From Thermoanaerobacter sp. (GTDB lineage: Bacteria > Bacillota > Thermoanaerobacteria > Thermoanaerobacterales > Thermoanaerobacteraceae): a stretch of DNA of 64,000 nucleotides. Below, piece after piece: positions 42,403-52,644 of the stretch. A program made the translations under genes and the position numbers. The DNA is taken from the NCBI GenBank assembly GCA_014896455.1, contig JADBKJ010000019.1, forward strand, positions 1 to 64,000, in the 5' to 3' direction. Each line of letters begins with the position of its first letter. The first letter of the stretch is position 1. Below the pieces are notes generated by a model that worked only from the letters and a program-made list of their open reading frames with translations, made no database searches and was not told where the DNA came from.

Positions 42403-45105
42403 GTGAAAAGAATTGACAAAGTTTATAATTGTTTAAAGAAATTGTGCAATAAGCAATTGGCTGAAAGAGGAGAAATAGTGGGAGTTTCAGCTATGGAAAT
42501 TGCACAAACCCTTAATATACAAAGAACAAATGCTTCCAGCGATTTAAATATCCTTTTTAGAGAAGGGAAAGTTATAAAAGTTGAAGGTAAACCAGTTTTG
42601 TATAAGGCTAAAGAACTTAATATGGTTTCTGATGAAAGTGATATGGTAGTGGATGTATTTGACAACATAATAGGAGCTAATTTAAGCTTAAAAAATGCCG
42701 TACAGCAAGCAAAAGCTGCTATAATTTATCCTCCCAATGGCCTTCATACGCTTTTGCTTGGGGAGACGGGTACTGGCAAATCTATGTTTGCAGAAGTCAT
42801 GTATAGTTTTGCAAAAGAAATTGGAAGAATAAAAAGAGACGCTCCTTTTGTGACTTTTAACTGTGCTGACTATGCTAATAATCCGCAACTTTTAATGTCA
42901 CAACTGTTTGGGGTGAAAAAAGGAGCGTATACAGGTGCCGATAAGGATAGAATGGGCCTTGTTGAGAAAGCGGATGGTGGCATACTTTTCCTTGATGAAG
43001 TCCATAGGCTTCCTCCAGAAGGACAAGAGATGCTTTTTTATCTGATTGATAAAGGGCTTTATAGACGACTTGGAGAATCTGAAACACAACATAAAGCGAA
43101 TATTTTAATAATATGTGCTACAACAGAAAACATTGAGTCTACTCTTCTTAGGACTTTTATAAGACGGATACCAATGGTGATTAAATTGCCGGCTTTAGCA
43201 GAAAGAACATATGAAGAAAGATTTGAACTTATTAAAAATTTCTTTAGAGAAGAAGCAGCTATTATTAACACTGATATTATGATCACTTCAAATGCTTTGA
43301 AAGCTTTATTGCTTTATGAGTGTCCTAATAATATTGGTCAACTGAAAAGTGATATAAAACTTTCAATTGCAAAAGCTTATCTTGGATACATGATAAAAAG
43401 AGATAAAGGAGTATGCGTGCATACTGAAGATTTACCTGAGTATGTCAGAAGAGGATTGTTTATGTATAAAGAGTCAAAAGATGAGATTGATAAATTTATT
43501 ACAGGAGATATAATAAAGTTTTCAGCCGATAATGCTACTCCTGTTATCCAACAGAATAATCAGATATTCAATTTTTATGAGGCGCTAGAAGAAAAAAGAA
43601 AAGCTTTGGAGCAAAAAGGACTTAACGAAAGTGATATAAGACTCATCATGAGCATTGATATAGAAACATATTTGAAAAAGTATCTCTTAAATCTTGATAA
43701 AAATAATTTGGAGGAATTATATAAAGTAGTAGATAAAAAGATTGTCGATATAGTAAACGATTTTTTGAATTATGCTAGTAAAAAGTTAAAAAGGCCTTTC
43801 AGTGATAAAACCTTATACGGCCTTTCTATGCATGTAGCCAGTTCTGTTGAAAGATTACTAAGTGGCAAAGACATTGTAAATCATCAGCTGGAAAATATAA
43901 AGAAGGTGTATGAGAAAGAATTTGAAGTGGCAACTGCTTTGAGAGAAAAGGTCCAAAAAGAGTTTAACATAAAAGTACCTGATGATGAAGTGGGTTTTGT
44001 TACAATGTTTTTATGTCTTGACGAAGAAACAAAGGAAAAAGACGAAAGGGTAGGCATTATTGTTGCAATGCATGGAGAGGCTGCTGCTACTTCAATTGCA
44101 GAGGTTGCCAACAGGCTTTTAGGAGAAAATTATGTAATTGGCTATAATATGCCACTTGATCAAAAACCAGAAGTTGCGCTAAATAATTTAACTAATATTG
44201 TAAAAAGAGTTGACAAAGGGAGAGGCGTATTACTCCTTGTTGACATGGGTTCCCTAGTATTATTTGGTGACATGATATACGAAAGGACAGGAATACCTAT
44301 CAAAACAATTGAAATGGTTTCTACTCCTATGGTTTTAGAGGCGGCAAGAAAGGCAATCCTTAACGCATCTTTAGAGGAAGTGTATGATGCAGTTGTCAAT
44401 TTCAGTCCTTATGTAGGCAGAATCTATAAAGACAGTTTTAAATTTGAAGATTCTCTTAAAAAGAATGTTATCATAACAGCCTGTATAACAGGTGAGGGCA
44501 CAGCGGTTAAACTTAAATCAATACTTGAAAGAGACCTTAACTTAAAAGAGAAAGATATAGATATTATTCCTATTGAGGTTGAAAGCAAAAGAGAATTTAG
44601 AAGAAAACTACTCAACATCAAAGAAGAAAAAAATATTTTAGCTGTTGTAAGTGCTATAAATCCACAGGATGATTCTATATTGTATATTTCTACATCAGAT
44701 GTGTTTGATAATGATAAATTATCTGTATTAAAAAATAAAATTGAAACTCTTTCGCAAATTGAGGTAATTGATAACATGAAGGAGGTTATAAGAGAAAATA
44801 TAAAAATAGATTCAGAAGTGTATATCTCTTCTTTTAAAAAATTTTACGCAGCTTTAATAAGAGAAGGAGTAAATTTAAATGAAGATATTACAATAGGGTT
44901 AATACTTCACCTTGCCTGTGTAATTGAGCGTATATTACAAGGAAAACAATTAATACACATGAAAGATACACAAAAATACATCAAGAATTATCCAAAAGAG
45001 TTTGATATCATAAAAAAAGCTATAAGGATTATCGAAGAAGGATGTAATGTAAAGATTTCAGACGAAGAATGTGTAAATATGATGAAAATAATCTATTCAC
45101 TTTGA
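42403..45105 (+). CDS. celR: LevR/CelR-type sigma-54-dependent PTS regulator
   Basis: This 900-residue activator has an N-terminal helix-turn-helix, an AAA+ domain (about residues 115-300; Walker A GETGTGKSMFAE, sigma-54 contact loop GAYTGA, Walker B GILFLDEVHRL), a first PRD (about 440-490), an EIIA-mannose-like domain (AMHGEAAA, near residue 555) and a second PRD (about 810-850). GTG 42403 follows AAAGGAGG at 8 nt. It is next to the cellobiose-class PTS genes and a clear sigma-54 promoter, its likely target. PTS phosphorylation of the PRD and EIIA histidines should tune its activity. Confidence 0.9.
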   Translation: MKRIDKVYNCLKKLCNKQLAERGEIVGVSAMEIAQTLNIQRTNASSDLNILFREGKVIKVEGKPVLYKAKELNMVSDESDMVVDVFDNIIGANLSLKNAVQQAKAAIIYPPNGLHTLLLGETGTGKSMFAEVMYSFAKEIGRIKRDAPFVTFNCADYANNPQLLMSQLFGVKKGAYTGADKDRMGLVEKADGGILFLDEVHRLPPEGQEMLFYLIDKGLYRRLGESETQHKANILIICATTENIESTLLRTFIRRIPMVIKLPALAERTYEERFELIKNFFREEAAIINTDIMITSNALKALLLYECPNNIGQLKSDIKLSIAKAYLGYMIKRDKGVCVHTEDLPEYVRRGLFMYKESKDEIDKFITGDIIKFSADNATPVIQQNNQIFNFYEALEEKRKALEQKGLNESDIRLIMSIDIETYLKKYLLNLDKNNLEELYKVVDKKIVDIVNDFLNYASKKLKRPFSDKTLYGLSMHVASSVERLLSGKDIVNHQLENIKKVYEKEFEVATALREKVQKEFNIKVPDDEVGFVTMFLCLDEETKEKDERVGIIVAMHGEAAATSIAEVANRLLGENYVIGYNMPLDQKPEVALNNLTNIVKRVDKGRGVLLLVDMGSLVLFGDMIYERTGIPIKTIEMVSTPMVLEAARKAILNASLEEVYDAVVNFSPYVGRIYKDSFKFEDSLKKNVIITACITGEGTAVKLKSILERDLNLKEKDIDIIPIEVESKREFRRKLLNIKEEKNILAVVSAINPQDDSILYISTSDVFDNDKLSVLKNKIETLSQIEVIDNMKEVIRENIKIDSEVYISSFKKFYAALIREGVNLNEDITIGLILHLACVIERILQGKQLIHMKDTQKYIKNYPKEFDIIKKAIRIIEEGCNVKISDEECVNMMKIIYSL

Positions 45106-45147
45106 TACACATATGTGTATTGAATAGGTTTTTAATCGATACACATT
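45105..45147. promoter_or_regulatory. Upstream activator sites for CelR
   Basis: ATACACATATGTGTAT (45105-45120) is a perfect 16-bp palindrome, with a second half site ATACACATT at 45139-45147. They lie about 70-110 bp before the sigma-54 promoter, as expected for enhancer sites. The palindrome touches the celR stop codon. Confidence 0.65.
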
Positions 45148-45212
45148 AAAACGGTTTAATAAACTATGTCGTTGAAGGCGGAAAAGCAGCAATTTTGTTA
45201 AGAGATTGCTAT

Positions 45213-45229
45213 TTGGCATGAGATTTGCG
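45213..45229 (+). promoter_or_regulatory. Sigma-54 promoter of the cellobiose PTS operon
   Basis: TTGGCATGAGATTTGCG matches TTGGCAC-N5-TTGCW, with GG (45215-45216) and GC (45227-45228) separated by exactly 10 bp. It lies about 40 bp upstream of the celB start. Confidence 0.88.
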
Positions 45230-45270
45230 TCAGTATATAATGCAAAAAATTTAAAAAAGGAGTTGGTCTA

Positions 45271-46560
45271 ATGGATGCACTTATTAATTTCCTAGAGAGG
45301 TATTTCATGCCTGTAGCAGGTAGAATTGCTGAGCAAAGGCACTTAAAATCTATACGTGACGGAATAGTTGCAACAATGCCATTACTACTCATTGGGTCAT
45401 TCTTCTTAATTATAGCTTTTCCGCCTGTACCTGCTCTCGAAGCCCTTGTTAAACCTTATGTAAATGATTTATTAAAAATAGTCAATGCAACATTTGATAT
45501 AATAGCTATGGTTGCATCATTTTCAATAGCCTATTCTCTGGCAGGAAGTTATAAATTAGATGGTTTAGCAGCTGGTGTTTTAAGTTTATCAACTTTTATG
45601 CTTTCAGTACCTTTAACTAAAGATGGTAATATACCTCTGCAGTGGATGGGAAGCCAAGGTTTATTTGTGGCTATGATCATAGCAATATTTGCTGTTGAAG
45701 TACAGAGAAAATTTGTAGAGAAAAATTTAATTATTCGTATGCCTGAAGGAGTACCACCCTCCGTTGGAAGAGCTTTTGCGTCATTAATACCAGGCGCTTT
45801 TATCATTACATCTGTTTGGATAATACACATGATTTTGATTAAAACAATCAATTTAACAATTCCAGAAGCTATTAATAAATTAATTGCTATACCTCTTATG
45901 AAGCTGGGTTCTACACTTCCTGCCGTAATACTAGCAATATTAGCAATTCAGCTCTTATGGAGCGTAGGTATTCACGGAGCAGCTTTAGTAGGGGGAATTT
46001 TGGGGCCGATATGGATTACTTTTACTCAACAGAATGCAGCTGCTAAGATGGCTGGAGAGCAAATTTTACCAAATATTGTTACACAACAATTTTTTGATAT
46101 ATTCATTTATATAGGTGGTTCAGGAACAACTCTTGCATTGGCAATCCTTTTAGTTTTTGCTACAAAATCTGCACAATTGAAAGCTGTAGGTAAAGCTGCT
46201 ATTTGGCCGGGTATATTTAACATAAATGAACCTATCACTTTTGGTATGCCAATAGTGATGAATCCCGTTATGATTATACCATTTATTTTGGCTCCTATTG
46301 CAGCAGGTCTTATAACTTATTTTGCGATGGCATTAAATTTAGTGGCAAGACCTTATGCTTTAATTCCTTGGACGACTCCTGTATTAATTAGTGGTTTCTT
46401 AACAACGGGAGATTGGAAAGCCATTATTTTACAGATTATAAATTTTGTTGTAGCTGGAGCAATTTATTATCCTTTCTTGAAACTATGGGACAATAAGAAA
46501 TATGAAGAAGAGCAGCAATTAAAAAAAGAAGAAGAAAAGTTAGCTGAGACGAAGGCATAA
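45271..46560 (+). CDS. celB: PTS lactose/cellobiose-family EIIC component
   Basis: This 429-residue membrane permease of the lactose/cellobiose EIIC family has about ten hydrophobic segments, with RHLKSIRDGIVATMPLLLIG at the N-terminus, LLWSVGIHGAALVGGILGPI and the signature NINEPITFGMPIVMNPVMII. AAAAGGAG precedes ATG 45271. It pairs with CelA (EIIB) and CelC (EIIA) to import and phosphorylate a beta-glucoside, probably cellobiose, chosen because a 6-phospho-beta-glucosidase follows. Confidence 0.92.
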   Translation: MDALINFLERYFMPVAGRIAEQRHLKSIRDGIVATMPLLLIGSFFLIIAFPPVPALEALVKPYVNDLLKIVNATFDIIAMVASFSIAYSLAGSYKLDGLAAGVLSLSTFMLSVPLTKDGNIPLQWMGSQGLFVAMIIAIFAVEVQRKFVEKNLIIRMPEGVPPSVGRAFASLIPGAFIITSVWIIHMILIKTINLTIPEAINKLIAIPLMKLGSTLPAVILAILAIQLLWSVGIHGAALVGGILGPIWITFTQQNAAAKMAGEQILPNIVTQQFFDIFIYIGGSGTTLALAILLVFATKSAQLKAVGKAAIWPGIFNINEPITFGMPIVMNPVMIIPFILAPIAAGLITYFAMALNLVARPYALIPWTTPVLISGFLTTGDWKAIILQIINFVVAGAIYYPFLKLWDNKKYEEEQQLKKEEEKLAETKA

Positions 46561-46643
46561 TGATATATCCTGGGAGCCTTCAGCTTTTTATAACTTTCCT
46601 TCTCTAAAAGGATATTTAAATCGCTGGAAGCGGAGTGATTACA

Positions 46644-46955
46644 ATGAGGATTCTATTAATCTGTGGTGCAGGAATGTCTACAAGCTTGTTAGTTGAAAAG
46701 ATGAAAAAAGAGGGCGAAAAAAGAGGGATGAAAGATTTATACATTTTTGCAGAAGCTGCAGATAATTTAGAAAAAGTGATAGATGATTATGATGTTATAT
46801 TATTAGGTCCTCAAATTAGGTATAAAGAAAAGTATGTTTCAGAACTCGCAAAAGAGAAAAACAAAGTATATAGAGTAATTCCACCAAACATATATGGGAT
46901 GATAGATGGAGCCAAAACATTGGATTTAGCAATTGAGGCGCTAAAAAACAAATAA
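46644..46955 (+). CDS. celA: PTS lactose/cellobiose-family EIIB component
   Basis: This 103-residue soluble protein has the phosphocysteine loop ILLICGAGMSTSLLVEKM (Cys near residue 7). ATG 46644 is chosen because GCGGAGTG lies upstream; a GTG at 46635 is inside that site. It accepts phosphate from CelC and gives it to the sugar at CelB. Confidence 0.92.
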   Translation: MRILLICGAGMSTSLLVEKMKKEGEKRGMKDLYIFAEAADNLEKVIDDYDVILLGPQIRYKEKYVSELAKEKNKVYRVIPPNIYGMIDGAKTLDLAIEALKNK

Positions 46956-46973
46956 AAATTAGGAGGCAGAAAA

Positions 46974-47306
46974 ATGGATCTTGAACAAATTGTTTTTACT
47001 ATCATATCTCATGCAGGAAATGCACGAAGTAATTCTTTTGAAGCATTAAAGCATGCAAGAGAGGGTAATTTTGAGGAGGCCGAAAAGTGGTTAAATAAAG
47101 CAAGTGAAGAGCTTTTAGAAGCTCATCACGTTCAGACAGATATGATACACAAAGAAGCGGCAGGAGAAAAACAAGAAGTTACACTTCTTTTAGTACATGC
47201 AGAAGACCATCTTATGAATGCAATTCTTGCAAAGGAATTGATAACGGAAATGATTGACTTGTATAAAGTTATTTATCAGACAAAGGGGGCAACTTTTAAT
47301 GTTTAA
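46974..47306 (+). CDS. celC: PTS lactose/cellobiose-family EIIA component
   Basis: This 110-residue helical protein contains the active histidine in LLLVHAEDHLMNAILAKEL near residue 80. It has typical length for EIIA-Lac. GGAGGC precedes ATG 46974. Downstream, 47307-47599 contains no gene I can recognise, only AT-rich sequence with scattered stops. Confidence 0.92.
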   Translation: MDLEQIVFTIISHAGNARSNSFEALKHAREGNFEEAEKWLNKASEELLEAHHVQTDMIHKEAAGEKQEVTLLLVHAEDHLMNAILAKELITEMIDLYKVIYQTKGATFNV

Positions 47307-47599
47307 AAAGGATTTGAAAATTGCTGAGTTAGGTTAGGGGTAGTAAGCAATGAAAAGACGAGTCTAAGAATATGTATGCTGTGAGGATGAGAGTTTTCTT
47401 ATTGTCGAAATTATTGACACTTAATTTTTTTCTTTTGCTTTAGACAAATAAGGTAGCTATTTTAAAAAAGCTTTAGCAATCCTCAAAAGTAAAAAATAAA
47501 AGTTGGGAAATTAAGCAGATAAGTATAAAAACATTACAGTTGTAAGAATTTTATCAAAATAGTAGCTTAACATATGTTGACAACAAGGAGGGAAATATC

Positions 47600-48994
47600 A
47601 TGGTTAAAGAATATAAATTTCCAGAGGGATTTTGGTGGGGAAGTGCTTCTTCTGCACCGCAAATGGAGGGTGCTTCTAAAGAAGACGGTAAGGGAATGAG
47701 TATATATGATTATTGGTATGAAAAAGAGCCAGAACGTTTCTTTAATGGTATTGGTCCAGATATTGCGAGTGATTTTTATCATCGATACAAAGAAGATATT
47801 AAACTGATGAAAGAAATTGGACATAATTCATTTAGAACTTCGATTTCTTGGTCAAGATTAATACCTAATGGTATAGGACAAATTAACAATAAAGCAGTAG
47901 ATTTTTATAGAGATATGATTAATGAAATGATTGCAAATGGAATTGAACCTTTCATGAATTTGTTTCATTTTGATATGCCGCTTGAATTGCAGAAAATAGG
48001 AGGTTGGGAAAATCGAGAAGTCGTTGACGCTTATGTAAACTATGCTAAAACGTGTTTTGAATTATTCGGCGATAAAGTGAAAATGTGGTTTACATTTAAT
48101 GAACCAATTGCCCCAGCTATAGAAGGATACTTATACGGAGCTCATTATCCTAATATTGTTGATTTCAGGAGAGCTATTCAGGTTGCTTATAATACCATCG
48201 TGGCTCAGGCAAAAGCTATTAAAGTATTTAAAGAACATCAAATTAAAAACGGTAAAATTGGAGTAATTTTAAACTTATATCCTGTTTATCCAAGAAGTAA
48301 TCATCCAGCTGATGTGAAAGCTGCCCAAATTGCTGATTTATTCTTTAACAGAAGCTTTTTAGATCCTTCAGTAAAGGGAGAATTATCTCTTGAACTAGTA
48401 GATTTATTAAGGGAATACAATCTTCTGCCATATACAAAAGAAGAGGATAAAGAACTGATTAAGAATAATAAAGTCGATATTCTTGGCGTCAATTATTACC
48501 AACCCAAAAGAGTAAAAGCAAAGGAATATTTACCAAATCCTTATTCACCTATTATGCCTGAGTGGTTTTTTGATTATTATGAAATGCCAGGTAGACGCAT
48601 GAACATTTCTCGTGGGTGGGAGATTTATGAGAAAGGAATATATGACCTCCTAAAAAGACTCAAAGATGAATATGGAAATATTACATGTTTTATATCCGAA
48701 AACGGAATGGGAGTACAAGATGAAGAAAGATTTTTACAAAATGGAATAATCGAGGATGATTATAGGATTGAATTTATAAAAGAGCATTTAAAATGGGTTC
48801 ATAAAGCAATTGAAGAGGGATGCAATGTCAAAGGATATCATTTGTGGACTTTTATGGATAACTGGTCTTTCTTAAATGCATATAAAAACCGTTACGGTCT
48901 TGTATCTGTCGATCTAAAAACACAGAAAAGAACTATAAAGAAAAGTGGATATTGGTATAAAGAATTATCCGAAAACAATGGATTTGTTGATTGA
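47600..48994 (+). CDS. bglA: 6-phospho-beta-glucosidase (GH1)
   Basis: This 464-residue glycoside hydrolase of family 1 has FPEGFWWGSASSAPQMEGA at the start, acid/base Glu in FTFNEPIAP and nucleophile Glu in CFISENGMG. The C-terminal WTFMDNWSFLNAYKNRYGLV differs from plain beta-glucosidases and fits a 6-phospho enzyme, with residues toward the phosphate (KNRYG). It would split cellobiose-6-phosphate to glucose and glucose-6-phosphate. AAGGAGGG precedes ATG 47600. A GC-rich terminator follows directly. Confidence 0.85.
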   Translation: MVKEYKFPEGFWWGSASSAPQMEGASKEDGKGMSIYDYWYEKEPERFFNGIGPDIASDFYHRYKEDIKLMKEIGHNSFRTSISWSRLIPNGIGQINNKAVDFYRDMINEMIANGIEPFMNLFHFDMPLELQKIGGWENREVVDAYVNYAKTCFELFGDKVKMWFTFNEPIAPAIEGYLYGAHYPNIVDFRRAIQVAYNTIVAQAKAIKVFKEHQIKNGKIGVILNLYPVYPRSNHPADVKAAQIADLFFNRSFLDPSVKGELSLELVDLLREYNLLPYTKEEDKELIKNNKVDILGVNYYQPKRVKAKEYLPNPYSPIMPEWFFDYYEMPGRRMNISRGWEIYEKGIYDLLKRLKDEYGNITCFISENGMGVQDEERFLQNGIIEDDYRIEFIKEHLKWVHKAIEEGCNVKGYHLWTFMDNWSFLNAYKNRYGLVSVDLKTQKRTIKKSGYWYKELSENNGFVD

Positions 48995-49024
48995 AATAAC
49001 CGGCTTTTTCGCCGGTTATTTTTT
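48995..49024 (+). terminator. Terminator after bglA
   Basis: AATAACCGGC and GCCGGTTATT form a 10-bp stem with a T-rich loop, followed by a T-run. Confidence 0.92.
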
Positions 49025-49032
49025 ATCTTCAA

Positions 49033-49103
49033 TTTTGTCAAAGAAAACGAATGACAAAACTGATTTTCTTTGAATTGCATAAATGCATATAGGGGTTTAC
49101 AAT
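49033..49103 (+). promoter_or_regulatory. mtl operon promoter with MtlR-like operator
   Basis: TTTTGTCA (49033-49040) and TGACAAAA (49052-49059) are inverted half sites 11 bp apart, like the TTGTCA/TGACAA sites of Firmicute MtlR. Downstream TTGCAT (49075-49080), 17 bp, TACAAT (49098-49103) form the promoter, so the operator lies just upstream of the -35, the usual position for an activator. Confidence 0.65.
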
Positions 49104-49141
49104 AATTATAGAAGAATAAATTCAAGAAGGAGGGAAAACTT

Positions 49142-50578
49142 ATGCAAAACACTAATGCTCTCATAACTGGTGGCGGAAGTGTAAAAGCGAAGTTGCAAAG
49201 GCTTGGTGGTTTCTTGGCTGGCATGGTAATACCAAATATTGGTGCTTTCATAGCATGGGGACTTATTACTGCTTTCTTTATTCCAACAGGGTGGATTCCA
49301 AATGAACATTTGGCTAAACTTGTTGGACCTATGATAACGTATCTTTTGCCAATTTTAATTGGCTATACTGGTGGTAGGCTTGTATACGATGTGAGAGGTG
49401 GAGTAGTAGGAGCCATTGCAACAGCGGGTATCATAATCGGTTCATCTATACCGATGTTTCTCGGTGCTATGCTGATGGGGCCTTTGGGAGGCTATGTCAT
49501 TAAAAAATTTGATGAGCTTGTAGAGGGAAAAATCCCAGCAGGTTTTGAAATGCTTGTCAACAATTTCTCAGCAGGAATTTTAGGTGGTTTATTAGCGATT
49601 ATAGCATTTCTTTTCATTGAACCTGTTGTAAACGGCATCTCAGTAGGGTTGGGCGCAGCAGCTCAATGGGTTACAAATAAAGGCTTATTACCGTTAATAG
49701 CGATTTTTATAGAACCAGGGAAGATATTGTTTTTAAATAACGCTATAAATCACGGTATACTGGCTCCTCTTGGAGTAGCAGAAGTTAAAGAGTTTGGAAA
49801 GTCGATATTCTTTTTACTGGAAACTAATCCGGGGCCAGGTTTGGGAGTTTTGCTGGCATATTGGTTCTTTGGAAAAGGCGATGCAAAACAATCAGCTCCA
49901 GGTGCTATCATAATACACTTCTTTGGCGGAATACATGAAATATATTTCCCCTACGTTTTAATGAATCCATCACTACTCTTGGCAGTTATAGGCGGTGGAA
50001 TGGCTGCAGATGCAACATTTGTTCTGACAAAAGCGGGCTTGGTAGCTACACCTTCACCTGGTAGTATATTTGCAGAGATAGCTATGGCACCAAAAGGCGG
50101 ATTACTTCCTGTACTTGCAGGTATTACAGTTGGAGCAGTTGTATCTTTCCTTATAGCATCAGTGATTGTTAAGAGAGCTAGTGAAGAGAGTATGTCTGCC
50201 GAAAGTATGACATTTGCACGTTCAGTAGTCAGTGGACTTAAAGCGCAAAGCAAAGGACAAAAAGTTGAAGAAATAAAGCTAAATGCACAAAAAATAGAAG
50301 GTATGCCTAAAATGATTGTTTTTGCTTGCGATGCTGGTATGGGTTCTTCAGCAATGGGAGAAACTATTTTAAAGAAAAAATTAAAAGAAGCAGGATTGGA
50401 TATTGTAGTTAAGCATTCTGCTGTAAATCAAATACCAAAAGAGGCGGATGTTGTATTTACACAGGAAAACCTTGCAGAAAGGGCTTCTCAAGTTGTGCCA
50501 AATGCTAAAATTGTAACGGTCAAAAACTTTTTAGACAATACAATCTATGATGAATTTGTAAAGAACCTTAAAAAATAA
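49142..50578 (+). CDS. mtlA: PTS mannitol-specific EIIBC component
   Basis: This 478-residue protein has an EIIC membrane part (about 1-345) with [20 protein letters not shown] near the start and [20 protein letters not shown] late in it, then a C-terminal EIIB domain with the phosphocysteine in [20 protein letters not shown] near residue 398. EIIA is separate (mtlF), as in many Gram-positives. AAGGAGGG precedes ATG 49142. It imports mannitol as mannitol-1-phosphate. Confidence 0.95.
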   Translation: MQNTNALITGGGSVKAKLQRLGGFLAGMVIPNIGAFIAWGLITAFFIPTGWIPNEHLAKLVGPMITYLLPILIGYTGGRLVYDVRGGVVGAIATAGIIIGSSIPMFLGAMLMGPLGGYVIKKFDELVEGKIPAGFEMLVNNFSAGILGGLLAIIAFLFIEPVVNGISVGLGAAAQWVTNKGLLPLIAIFIEPGKILFLNNAINHGILAPLGVAEVKEFGKSIFFLLETNPGPGLGVLLAYWFFGKGDAKQSAPGAIIIHFFGGIHEIYFPYVLMNPSLLLAVIGGGMAADATFVLTKAGLVATPSPGSIFAEIAMAPKGGLLPVLAGITVGAVVSFLIASVIVKRASEESMSAESMTFARSVVSGLKAQSKGQKVEEIKLNAQKIEGMPKMIVFACDAGMGSSAMGETILKKKLKEAGLDIVVKHSAVNQIPKEADVVFTQENLAERASQVVPNAKIVTVKNFLDNTIYDEFVKNLKK

Positions 50579-50601
50579 AATAAAAATTTATGGTGAAGGG
50601 T

Positions 50602-52644
50602 ATGGAAAATTTAACTGTGAGGCAAAAATTTATATTAAAAACTTTGATAGAGAAAGGTCCTTCTAATATAGAGGACCTTTCCAAGCTTATGGATGTAAGT
50701 GGAAGAACTATTATGAGAGAAATAGCCTCTATAAACAATAATTTAAAAAAATATAAAGCTGTTATTGTAGAGGACAATGGACAAATCATTTTAAAAGGAG
50801 AGGAAGAAGCGTTAGATAAAATCCATGCTTCTTTAGGCGCCATTCCTCTCCAATGGCTTTTAACTCCAGAGCAAAGGCAAATATTGATGACAATACAATT
50901 GTTACTTTCAGAGGAACCCATAAAAGCTGCTTATTTTAGTTATCAATTTAATGTTGTAGAAGGAACTATAAGTCTCTATCTAGACAAAATAGAAGAATGG
51001 CTGAAAATGAGAAACTTATCTCTTATCAGAAGAAGAGGTTATGGGATTAAAGTAAAAGGAAGTGAATTAGATAAAAGAAATGCAATTGTGGAGCTGTTTT
51101 ATAACTATAAACCCATAGAAGAACTTTTAGCTTTTGTCTATAATGATGAAAAAGACAAATATGTATACACATTTTTTAGTACAGTTTTTGACAATGAGTT
51201 AGTTCAATTAGTGAAAAGAATTGCACAACAAATTAAGAATATTATACATGGTCACTTATCCGACTTAAATTACTTTGGGATGTTTGTACATTTACTTGTT
51301 TCTATTTACAGAACAAAAATAGACAAGCCAATACCGCTTAACGATGAATTTGTAAAGGACATTTTACTTTCTAATGAATTTATTTTCATGAAAGATGTAG
51401 AGAAAATATTGAAAGAAAATGAAGTATATTTGCCAGATGCTGAATTGGCATATTTGGCTCTTCATTTAAGTCCCCAAAAATACGTCTATAAACAAAATAG
51501 ATTTGAAGAACTTGGCATTTCTTTACAAGATTTATCAAAAGAGGTTGTGGAAGAAGTTTCCCGATTTTTAAATATAAAGATAAATTGCGACGAACAACTT
51601 ATTGTAGGACTGTCACAACATTTTGAACCTGCCCTTTATAGATTGACAATGGGACTTCAGACTACCAATCCATTAGTAGAAGAAATTAAAAACTACTATG
51701 GTGATTTGTTTAAAGCAGTAAATAAAGCTTGCAAGTTAATTTTTTCTAAATATAATCTCATGATACCTGAAGAAGAGATTGGATATATTACAATGCATAT
51801 TGGAGCTGCAATTGAAAGACAGCAAGCTTTATCAAAAAAATTGAGAGTTTTTGTTATATGTCCGAATGGGATTGGCACGGCGAGAATATTAAAAGCCAAA
51901 TTAAAAACTCTTTTTAGAGAAATTGATGCTATTGACATTGGGGCAATATGGGAGTATAAGAAAAAGAGTGATAACTATGACCTAATAATTTCTACAGTAA
52001 AGCTTGAAGATTTAAAAGATAATGTAATTGTAGTATCGCCTTTTTTGCCAGAAGAAGATATTAAAAAGGTAGAAGAGTTTATAGAGAAATATGTAGTCAA
52101 GAAAGGAAAAGAATTGAAAGGTAATTTGTCGACGGTGGAGAGAAGACGAAATTTTGAAATAGCAGATGAAATACTTCGGAATTTGCAATTAAAATACGTG
52201 GAAGCAAAAACTATTGCAGATTTAATAAAATTCATTGCAAAAGATTTATATGATTTAATGCTTACTGAAGATGCAAAAGAAATAGAAGAGCTAATCAAAA
52301 AAAGGGAAGCCATGGGCAATGTTGTCATACCAAACACCCACATTGCTTTAATTCATACAAGAAGTGACAAAATGGTAATGCCTTTTGTCGGCGTCTATAA
52401 ACTAAAAACTCCATTAAAGATGAAAAGTGCAGGTTTTTCTTATGAAGAAGTAGACACTTTTCTTGTGATGTTAGCAAGGAAAGCAGAAAGCAGTGAAATA
52501 TTAGAGATGTTAGGTAAAATAAGTATTTCGCTTATAGAGGATAAAGCTTTTAATGAAATATTGAGGCTTGGCGATATCAAAGATATTAGAAATAGCTTAG
52601 TTACAATACTAAATGATACACAGGAGGCTTTGGAAGATGAATAA
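50602..52644 (+). CDS. mtlR: Mannitol operon transcriptional activator MtlR
   Basis: This 680-residue BglG/MtlR-family activator has two N-terminal helix-turn-helix regions (SNIEDLSKLMDVSGRTIMRE), two PRD domains (for example AELAYLALHLSPQ; EEEIGYITMHIGAAIERQ), an EIIB-like domain (FVICPNGIGTARILKAKL, Cys near 420) and an EIIA-mannitol-like domain (VVIPNTHIALIHTRSDKM, His near 580). ATG 50602 follows GGTGA; ATG 50590 is an alternative. It overlaps mtlF by 8 bp. PTS phosphorylation of its histidines and cysteine should couple activity to mannitol supply. Confidence 0.93.
   Translation: MENLTVRQKFILKTLIEKGPSNIEDLSKLMDVSGRTIMREIASINNNLKKYKAVIVEDNGQIILKGEEEALDKIHASLGAIPLQWLLTPEQRQILMTIQLLLSEEPIKAAYFSYQFNVVEGTISLYLDKIEEWLKMRNLSLIRRRGYGIKVKGSELDKRNAIVELFYNYKPIEELLAFVYNDEKDKYVYTFFSTVFDNELVQLVKRIAQQIKNIIHGHLSDLNYFGMFVHLLVSIYRTKIDKPIPLNDEFVKDILLSNEFIFMKDVEKILKENEVYLPDAELAYLALHLSPQKYVYKQNRFEELGISLQDLSKEVVEEVSRFLNIKINCDEQLIVGLSQHFEPALYRLTMGLQTTNPLVEEIKNYYGDLFKAVNKACKLIFSKYNLMIPEEEIGYITMHIGAAIERQQALSKKLRVFVICPNGIGTARILKAKLKTLFREIDAIDIGAIWEYKKKSDNYDLIISTVKLEDLKDNVIVVSPFLPEEDIKKVEEFIEKYVVKKGKELKGNLSTVERRRNFEIADEILRNLQLKYVEAKTIADLIKFIAKDLYDLMLTEDAKEIEELIKKREAMGNVVIPNTHIALIHTRSDKMVMPFVGVYKLKTPLKMKSAGFSYEEVDTFLVMLARKAESSEILEMLGKISISLIEDKAFNEILRLGDIKDIRNSLVTILNDTQEALEDE

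Noticed and set aside
45153-45167. TTAAAACGGTTTAA as a possible catabolite (cre) site
   Set aside because: It only loosely resembles a cre consensus and is probably chance in AT-rich DNA.
47307-47599. Possible small gene or RNA between celC and bglA
   Set aside because: Frames are short with no ribosome site, and no convincing hairpin or promoter pair is seen beyond a TTGACA too near the bglA start.
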